NCBI GenBank assembly: GCA_026390835.1
Contig: JAPLFD010000006.1
Span: 124,001 to 188,000 of the forward strand
DNA: 64,000 bases
Reading direction: 5' to 3'
Source: Sphingobacteriales bacterium
GTDB lineage: Bacteria > Bacteroidota > Bacteroidia > Sphingobacteriales > Sphingobacteriaceae
Below, one piece after another: positions 57,330 through 64,000 of the stretch; the first letter of the stretch is position 1; the number at the start of each line of letters is the position of its first letter. The position numbers were made by a program, and so were the translations under genes. Below the pieces are notes generated by a model. It made no database searches, was not told the DNA's origin, and was given only the letters and a program-made list of their open reading frames with translations.

Positions 57330-57392
57330 TTAACGCCACAAAATCCTAGCAAGTGTGCCCACCCTGTTTAAAGGAGAGCGCCACCAATTCAT
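57330..57392 (-). CDS. Tryptophan-rich leader peptide of trpB2
   Basis: A 20-codon open frame within the trpB2 leader: MNWWRSPLNRV then GTLARILWR and TAA. Trp is at positions 3, 4 and 19, against a background Trp frequency near 1%; the NWWRSP segment resembles the GWWRTS of the E. coli trp leader peptide. An in-frame ATG eight codons upstream (57416) is only 5 nt from the -7 box. The RNA of Trp4-Arg5 (TGGCGC, 57378-57383) is complementary to GCGCCA just after the stop (57324-57329), and the Trp19-Arg20 codons (TGGCG) compete for the same partner through the hairpin at 57324-57338. Ribosome stalling at the Trp codons would decide between them. Peptide function itself is unlikely; it is a sensor. 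Confidence 0.65.
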   Translation of the reverse strand: MNWWRSPLNRVGTLARILWR

Positions 57393-57420
57393 GCTTTGCG
57401 GATTTGTAAATGTCATGTAA

Positions 57421-57450
57421 CAAATATAGGGGCTGAAAAATAAAAAGCAA
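57421..57450 (-). promoter_or_regulatory. Promoter of the trpB2 leader transcript
   Basis: Minus strand: TTG, 19 nt, TATATTTG, a perfect Bacteroidota consensus. It lies 28 nt before the leader peptide ATG and 220 nt before trpB2. Confidence 0.82.
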
Positions 57451-57496
57451 ATACATTTTTAATGCTAATTTCAGTTTACTCTTTACTCCTTTTTTA

Positions 57497-57985
57497 TTAG
57501 CGTGGCATTAAACCCAATTGTTGTAAAAATTCTAAATTATCAAAGAAGTCATTCTCTTCGGTAATTTTGCCATTAACCATTTTGGTAATGGTACAGCCAA
57601 TTAAATCTACTTTTTTTCCCGTAGCCGGAATGCCAAAAAATACGCCAGTATGCGTACCTGTAAAGCGCCAGTATTTCACTAATTTTTCGCCTTTAGCAAA
57701 GCTTTCAACAACGGTAAATTTGCGATCTGAAAAACCGGTTACATAATTAGAATAGTAGGCTATTGCGCCCGCTTTACCCTTAGTTTCAGGCTTGGTGTGA
57801 TGCAGTACAACATCATCTGCGAATGCTGTATCTAAAATGTTGATGCGGCCTTCGTTTACAACCACATCCCAAACGCGGCCATAAAATTTAAGATTGTTGG
57901 CTTCTGATTGCTTTTTTTGTGCATGTACGTTCTTAGAAACAAAAACAGATGCTCCTATGAAAAGTAATAAAATTAATTTTTTCAT
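57497..57985 (-). CDS. SnoaL-like (ester cyclase) exported protein
   Basis: 162 aa. Signal peptide MKKLILLLFIGASVFVSKNV, cleavage at HAQ. The remainder is an NTF2-like cone fold of the SnoaL/ester cyclase kind: FYGRVWDVVVNEGRINILDT, FADDVVLHHTKPETKGKAGA, YYSNYVTGFSD and RFTGTHTGVFFGIPATGKKV, GCTITKMVNGKITEENDFFD. The family includes polyketide cyclases but many secreted members have no known substrate. No terminator is visible between its stop and the trpB2 promoter. Confidence 0.85.
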   Translation of the reverse strand: MKKLILLLFIGASVFVSKNVHAQKKQSEANNLKFYGRVWDVVVNEGRINILDTAFADDVVLHHTKPETKGKAGAIAYYSNYVTGFSDRKFTVVESFAKGEKLVKYWRFTGTHTGVFFGIPATGKKVDLIGCTITKMVNGKITEENDFFDNLEFLQQLGLMPR

Positions 57986-58050
57986 TTTTGTTTTTTTGGT
58001 GAGTAATATTCTAAACTACACATAAATCTTAATTAGTTAAATTTTTAAAT

Positions 58051-58086
58051 AAAAAAAAAGGCGGCCCGGTAATACCGGACCGCCTT
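58051..58086 (-). terminator. Terminator of katG
   Basis: AAGGCGG-CCGGT against ACCGG-CCGCCTT, one internal mismatch, 3-nt loop, followed by nine T on the minus strand. 19 nt after the katG stop. Confidence 0.92.
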
Positions 58087-58105
58087 AAAGAACTTTAAAG
58101 TGTAT

Positions 58106-60313
<2,208 letters not shown>

Positions 60314-60487
60314 TTAATAAAAGTTGTATCCGTTGTTTGGCCCAAATTTAGCACAAAATTTGCAGAAAATTGTATGCAGTTGGGTGTGATTCATTATTTG
60401 AAAAAGGAATGACACAGCAAAGGGTTTTGGCCCCTAACCCTCTAAATTAAATTGAAAAACTTTATGAGAAAATTGACTAAATCTGAT

Positions 60488-60766
60488 TTAACTACCTGCA
60501 AAGGGAGTTCCAAAAATGCCTACGGCCAACTCGGCCCATATTAACAAGAATAGAATTAAAATTAGCCCAATTATAAGAATTCGATATTTTATATTTTTTG
60601 TTGTCTTTAAGACTTGCTTTATACCAAAACTAAAGGAAAGAATAAGAATACCCATAACAATGAAGTCAAGAAAACTCCAATTGACTTCGTTTGAAACAAA
60701 CATACCTATCAAAGGTAACAGCAACAATAATAAGGGGGAGAAAACACTCCATTTTTTATTCATCAT
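60488..60766 (-). CDS. Small membrane protein
   Basis: 92 aa with three hydrophobic segments (FSPLLLLLLPLIGMFV, FLDFIVMGILILSFSFGI, ILIIGLILILFLLIWAELAV) and the C-terminal motif WAELAVGIFGTPFAGS, which I associate with short uncharacterised Bacteroidota membrane proteins. 20 nt after the XRE gene and probably in its operon. Function unknown. The 177 nt upstream of katG and downstream of this gene hold nothing further. Confidence 0.8.
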   Translation of the reverse strand: MMNKKWSVFSPLLLLLLPLIGMFVSNEVNWSFLDFIVMGILILSFSFGIKQVLKTTKNIKYRILIIGLILILFLLIWAELAVGIFGTPFAGS

Positions 60767-60786
60767 AGTATCTAAAAAAATTACAC

Positions 60787-60990
60787 CTATTTCTTATATT
60801 CTAATATATCTGCCGGCTGACAATCTAGGACTTCACACAATGTCGCTAATGTTGAAAATCGGATTGCTTTTGCTTTACCGGTCTTTAATATTGAAAGATT
60901 AGACAGGGATATTCCTACTTTCTCGGATAATTCATTTAATGACATTTTTCTTTGTGCCATTACCACGTCAAGATTCACAATAATTTCCAT
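60787..60990 (-). CDS. XRE-family HTH regulator (YozG-like)
   Basis: 67 aa, essentially a lone Cro/CI helix-turn-helix: MAQRKMSLNELSEKVGISLS NLSILKTGKAKAIRFSTLAT LCEVLDCQPADILEY. Small regulators of this type are often paired with a DUF2975 membrane protein, as here. It starts 3 nt after the DUF2975 stop. It probably represses its own operon; palindromes at 61493-61506 and 61520-61540 bracket the promoter. Confidence 0.93.
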   Translation of the reverse strand: MEIIVNLDVVMAQRKMSLNELSEKVGISLSNLSILKTGKAKAIRFSTLATLCEVLDCQPADILEYKK

Positions 60991-60993
60991 AGA

Positions 60994-61482
60994 TTAAATG
61001 GTTAACTCGTTTTCAGATTTATAACCAATGGCATTGATTAGTAGTTTCTGTAAGATGTATGCAAATACTCCAACAGAAAAGGGGCCTACAATTAAAATGA
61101 GATTAATTAAGACGACTCCCGGAGCATCATCTCGTTCGGCAACATTGAAAATAAATGGCGAACCAATCAAATACGTTAAACTTATTAGAAATGAACATAC
61201 TTTTATAATTCGTAAAGAATTAACTGACGAGTCGGTTAATGATAAATTCTTATCAATATTATCTAATAAATGAAAAGCTTGATAAAAAATATATAGTAAC
61301 GGAATTGTTGAAATAACTACACCAATCAATATTGGGCGGTAATAACCTAAAGCATCCGATTGGGTAATTTGATAAAGTAAGAATCCACAGAAAACTAAGA
61401 CTCCAATACTTAAAACCAATAGAATTAACTTTAAGAATAGGGTTGAGCTCCTTTCAAGTGCCTTAAAATTTTGAGTATACAT
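60994..61482 (-). CDS. DUF2975 membrane protein
   Basis: 162 aa with four hydrophobic segments (LFLKLILLVLSIGVLVFCGF, ILIGVVISTIPLLYIFYQAF, VCSFLISLTYLIGSPFIFNV, LINLILIVGPFSVGVFAYIL). The order and the C-terminal sequence (FAYILQKLLINAIGYKSENE LTI) fit DUF2975 (YoaS-like). First gene of the three-gene unit, with a start 25 nt from the -7 box. Likely a membrane partner of the XRE regulator. Confidence 0.88.
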   Translation of the reverse strand: MYTQNFKALERSSTLFLKLILLVLSIGVLVFCGFLLYQITQSDALGYYRPILIGVVISTIPLLYIFYQAFHLLDNIDKNLSLTDSSVNSLRIIKVCSFLISLTYLIGSPFIFNVAERDDAPGVVLINLILIVGPFSVGVFAYILQKLLINAIGYKSENELTI

Positions 61483-61492
61483 TATTTACTTT

Positions 61493-61506
61493 CATTAAAT
61501 TTAATG
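61493..61506. promoter_or_regulatory. 14-bp palindrome at the DUF2975-XRE promoter start region
   Basis: CATTAAATTTAATG is perfectly symmetrical and lies directly downstream of the -7 box, over the expected transcription start. Candidate operator for the XRE protein. Confidence 0.45.
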
Positions 61507-61507
61507 A

Positions 61508-61535
61508 CAAAGGTAATAAATTTATTGAAAAACAA
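61508..61535 (-). promoter_or_regulatory. Promoter of the DUF2975-XRE operon
   Basis: Minus strand: TTG, 17 nt, TACCTTTG, matching TTG-N17-23-TAnnTTTG. Confidence 0.72.
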
Positions 61536-61540
61536 TAAAT
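61520..61540. promoter_or_regulatory. Inverted repeat over the -33 region of the DUF2975-XRE promoter
   Basis: ATTTATTG and CAATAAAT, 8-nt arms separated by five A. It covers the -33 TTG, the second half of a possible two-site operator. Confidence 0.45.
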
Positions 61541-61947
61541 AATATATGAATAACAAGAGATTTTTGCTAAATTTTATTTTTTAAATAGAAAAAAGGTTGC
61601 AATTTCTTAGTATAACCCTTGTAGTTTTAATCTGATCACCTTTTCCTCTGTAAAATTTAAAATAATTCAATGATGGAGTATGCGGCTATCAGAGAATTAA
61701 AGAGTTGTACTTCCTGCAATTTTACAAGAAGGACTTAATTATATCCCTGAAAATCAAGAAGAGAAAAACAAGTACACCTAGGATTACTTCATTTCGGTAC
61801 TTTTTAAGGAATTGAGCTAGCTTATTCATAAAATATAAAGGTTACACAATACAATAAATCATTTTTCCTTCTTAGCAACGAAAGCAGCAATCAAAATACG
61901 CCAATTATTGAGTTATGGTGAAAAAATCACCAGTAGTTTAGCATTTA
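61541..61947. other. 407-nt gap with no intact gene; possible decayed coding remnant
   Basis: AT-rich. On the plus strand 61701-61778 reads RVVLPAILQEGLNYIPENQE EKNKYT, then a TAG, then 12 more sense codons (DYFISVLFKELS) before the next stop. The amino-acid make-up looks protein-like, so this may be a fragment of a dead gene, but it is too short to identify. No terminator or promoter was found here. Confidence 0.3.
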
Positions 61948-62358
61948 TTAATTACAATTTTGATTTACCCCTACTTTAAATAAACTATAACCGGGTGTTA
62001 CAAAATTCACTTTACCGCCTTCACACCCAAAAGTAACTGCAGTGACTATTTTATTACCAAAGTTTAAATCAACTTTAAGCGTATCATTTACAAAGGTATA
62101 AGTATGTGGCCCCGGAATAGCGTCTGAAATTCTCAAGGAGTTCCAATAACTTGCATCGCAATTATTAGCGCTACAATAATAGGTATATCTCATTCCATCT
62201 TTGAATTCATACATGGTATTAGCTGAAGCACCATTAATTGGTACCGATAACCATCTGCCTTCTATGGTGGAATTAGGTTGCGCTTGTTTAGGTGAATCTT
62301 TTTTACAAGCTAGTATAAAAAATACTAGAAACAAGGGTATAAATAGTTTCTTCATCAA
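61948..62358 (-). CDS. Small lipoprotein, lipocalin-like
   Basis: 136 aa. MMKKLFIPLFLVFFILACKK has a lipobox with Cys at position 18, then DSPKQAQPNSTIEGRWLSVP. The ExGRW start of the mature domain recalls the lipocalin-like lipoproteins at 2026-3296, but there is no close similarity. Four Cys in the mature part (CSANNCDASYW, FGCEGG, QNCN) may form two disulfides. TATTTTTG (minus, 62369-62376) lies just upstream, without a -33 at proper distance. Function unknown. Confidence 0.82.
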   Translation of the reverse strand: MMKKLFIPLFLVFFILACKKDSPKQAQPNSTIEGRWLSVPINGASANTMYEFKDGMRYTYYCSANNCDASYWNSLRISDAIPGPHTYTFVNDTLKVDLNFGNKIVTAVTFGCEGGKVNFVTPGYSLFKVGVNQNCN

Positions 62359-62499
62359 ATTCTTTTATCAAAAATAATAAAAAGATGCAAAAAATGCGAT
62401 GATAGAATATATAACTCTTAGGAAATTAATGGAATAAACTGCTTTGGTATTTACCCGAAGTTTGTTAGTCATTCAGACGCTAAAAGTTTGATTATAAGA

Positions 62500-63219
62500 T
62501 TATTTAATAGTTGCTTGAATTGAATTGTAGAATATCGTTGTTTTTCCCTCGAAACCGGAATCTGTGCCTATTACCAACCAGATTTCACCCTGTTGATTAG
62601 CCTGAACATTCAAAGGAGTAGCTGTATTAAGTTGTTTAATCTTATAAATAGTGAGGTCAGTTCCATTGGCAAAATCTCCTATAACTTTCATGTCAGTACC
62701 CCCTATACTTTGATTGCCTTTATCAATATTCATTCGATACCAGTTTTCCGGGGTATTCAATACTTTAATTGGTTCTACAGAAACAGCACCTGCTTTTATT
62801 TTTACTCCTTCACCCGGGGCTCCGCCAACTCCAACCATGTTACTGGCAGCATTACTTGCAAAATCAACTTTTAGATCGATTGTATAATTCCTTTCAGGAA
62901 CTAGTCCGGTAATTTTTTTCTTGATGAACATGAAAAGATCGTCGCTCCGATTGATGCCTGAAAGCTTTAATGCCCCATCAGAAGTATTCAACGGGAGAGG
63001 TAGACCGGAATGAGAAAACTCAAGTTGATACTGAGGAACCTGTGCTAGATCAATAGGATAATCCGCAAAATCACCGATCCAACCATCGGTTCCTGTGGTA
63101 AAGTTGTCTGTAAATGATTTATCGGTTGTAAGCTGCTTATTGCCAACCTTTTTACACCCACAAAGAATAAAAAATAGTATTAAACAAGATAAAAGTGGTT
63201 TATTAATCAAAATATACAT
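62500..63219 (-). CDS. Hypothetical lipoprotein
   Basis: 239 aa. MYILINKPLLSCLILFFILC then GCKK: lipobox ILCGC with Cys22. The mature part starts with a segment reminiscent of carbohydrate-binding or jelly-roll modules (FTDNFTTGTDGWIGDFADYP, then GALKLSGINRSDDLFMFIKK and NYTIDLKVDFASNAASNMVG). The pattern 'x-F-x-x-G-x-x-G-W' followed by a ligand-binding beta-sandwich is common in secreted Bacteroidota proteins; I cannot assign a family. 49 nt downstream of the 63269 gene, so perhaps co-transcribed. Confidence 0.78.
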   Translation of the reverse strand: MYILINKPLLSCLILFFILCGCKKVGNKQLTTDKSFTDNFTTGTDGWIGDFADYPIDLAQVPQYQLEFSHSGLPLPLNTSDGALKLSGINRSDDLFMFIKKKITGLVPERNYTIDLKVDFASNAASNMVGVGGAPGEGVKIKAGAVSVEPIKVLNTPENWYRMNIDKGNQSIGGTDMKVIGDFANGTDLTIYKIKQLNTATPLNVQANQQGEIWLVIGTDSGFEGKTTIFYNSIQATIK

Positions 63220-63268
63220 ATGTGCTATGCAAATGGGTTGAACTTCTTAAATTCTAACTAATGCAATA

Positions 63269-63796
63269 TTACTCCGTTATTTTAAGAGAGTTAAAAAAAT
63301 TATTTTTTACATCCATTGAAGCACTATCAGACCGCTTGCTATGTACAATATTGATAGAATGAACACCTTCTATGAATATATAAGAACTTAGTTCTACCTG
63401 CTTACCATTACGCTCTGCACTTAAAACAAGGGCTAAAACTTCTTTACTACCTATGTTTTTCATTTCTTTTGATAAAACCTTGGTTTCACTACCAAGCTGA
63501 GCAACAAAAGAAGCTTCTAGCTGTTCCCAGAAACTAGGATCTAACTGAGCAGATTCAAGATCTTCAGCAGTTAGTGCATTACTTTTTTCTAGGTTCTGAA
63601 CAACTACATTAATACTAGCAGTACTATCGGCTAATTTTACCGAATAAATAGAAGCTACCTCCTGCATATTTCTCACATCGGGTTTTTCAGGGAAGTTGAT
63701 GGAAACTTTTTCGGTTAATTGAACTTTTGTTTCCTGTGACATTACGGCAAGTGGAAATAAAATGAATAGACAATGAAAGATGTAGGACTTTTTCAT
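63269..63796 (-). CDS. Hypothetical exported protein
   Basis: 175 aa. Signal peptide MKKSYIFHCLFILFPLAVMS, then QETKVQLTEKVSINFPEKPD. The mature part is an alpha/beta mix with SIYSVKLADSTASINVVVQN and SYIFIEGVHSINIVHSKRSD; no Cys. The 'xVxINFPEKP' start occurs in small periplasmic Bacteroidota proteins of unknown role. 61 nt after the small membrane protein gene at 63858. Confidence 0.78.
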   Translation of the reverse strand: MKKSYIFHCLFILFPLAVMSQETKVQLTEKVSINFPEKPDVRNMQEVASIYSVKLADSTASINVVVQNLEKSNALTAEDLESAQLDPSFWEQLEASFVAQLGSETKVLSKEMKNIGSKEVLALVLSAERNGKQVELSSYIFIEGVHSINIVHSKRSDSASMDVKNNFFNSLKITE

Positions 63797-63857
63797 AAAA
63801 TTAATTTAAGGTTAAATGGTTAAGTTAAGCTTGGTTTTAGAAATTCTATTCTTGAGT

Positions 63858-63998
63858 TTACTTCCCGCTCCAAGCATCCATTATTCCTGATTTAATATCC
63901 GTATAACTTGCGACGAGCCAAATCACCAGAATAATAAGGAAAATTGTTTTCCAATGAGTTTTTACTAAGGTTTTCAAGTCAGTAAGAAATTGATTCAT
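63858..63998 (-). CDS. 46-aa single-pass membrane protein
   Basis: Short gene read by eye: MNQFLTDLKTLVKTHWKTIF, then LIILVIWLVASYTDIKSGIM DAWSGK. One clear transmembrane helix (about residues 19-33) with a basic N-terminal side, so N-in. Start ATG at 63998 and stop TAA at 63858. Small proteins with a TDIKSGxxDAW-like C-terminus are frequent in Bacteroidota, but the function is unknown. Continuation of the operon upstream is outside the window. Confidence 0.65.
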   Translation of the reverse strand: MNQFLTDLKTLVKTHWKTIFLIILVIWLVASYTDIKSGIMDAWSGK

Positions 63999-64000
63999 AT

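Noticed and set aside
57201-57420. A known metabolite riboswitch (SAM, TPP, cobalamin) in the trpB2 leader
   Set aside because: None of the conserved core motifs of these classes is present; the Trp leader ORF explains the region better.
62369-62376. TATTTTTG as a complete promoter of the lipoprotein at 61948
   Set aside because: The nearest TTG is only 11 nt upstream, outside the 17-23 nt range.

Overview
The window is a piece of a low-GC Bacteroidota chromosome, most likely from the Sphingobacteriales/Chitinophagales/Cytophagales side of the phylum; genus is not decidable here. The evidence is a PorP/SprF outer-membrane protein next to a giant PKD-rich surface protein with a type B type IX secretion (T9SS) sorting domain, many SPII lipoproteins of the CKK type, a DUF2723 membrane protein, Cys-poor ribosomal proteins L36 and S14, A-rich translation starts and several promoters of the Bacteroidota form TTG-N17-20-TAnnTTTG.

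Layout. 1-1851: dnaK, running off the left edge. 1964-3326: three tandem paralogous lipoproteins with their own terminator. 3397-18459: the S10-spc-alpha ribosomal superoperon in conventional order (rplC to rplQ, with secY, map, infA, rpoA), all on the minus strand and starting at a strong promoter just upstream of rplC. 18538-29004: a T9SS surface module (PorP/SprF protein and a very large PKD/Ig-like protein now split in two by an out-of-frame lesion). 29208-32692: rpsL-rpsG-fusA-rpsJ with promoter and terminator. The surface module therefore sits between rpsJ and rplC, genes that are adjacent in the usual str-S10 arrangement. 32830-37985: M1 peptidase, an ArsC/Spx-like protein, the prs-rplY-pth cluster and tRNA-Gln.

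38107-50549 is mostly on the plus strand: a DUF2723 protein, a SIMPL protein, two unrecognised proteins, a ferritin-like/VIT1 fusion resembling MbfA, and a translationally coupled glycosylasparaginase-CutC-beta-mannosidase operon that looks like N-glycoprotein catabolism; accA and a PAP2 phosphatase lie on the minus strand. 50546-52470 encodes the agmatine-to-putrescine pair aguA/aguB. 52612-53956 holds two convergent CAP-superfamily proteins. 54194-60310 has a choice-of-anchor I lipoprotein, a TrpB2-type tryptophan synthase beta subunit, a SnoaL-like protein and katG. 60488-61482 is a DUF2975/XRE/small membrane protein operon with palindromes around its promoter. The right end carries small secreted or lipoprotein genes and a 46-aa membrane protein.

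The most notable hidden element is upstream of trpB2 (57274-57450): a consensus promoter, a short open frame for a 20-residue peptide with tandem Trp codons plus a third Trp at its end, mutually exclusive RNA pairings over those codons, and a 12-bp hairpin before trpB2. This is the architecture of a tryptophan attenuator.
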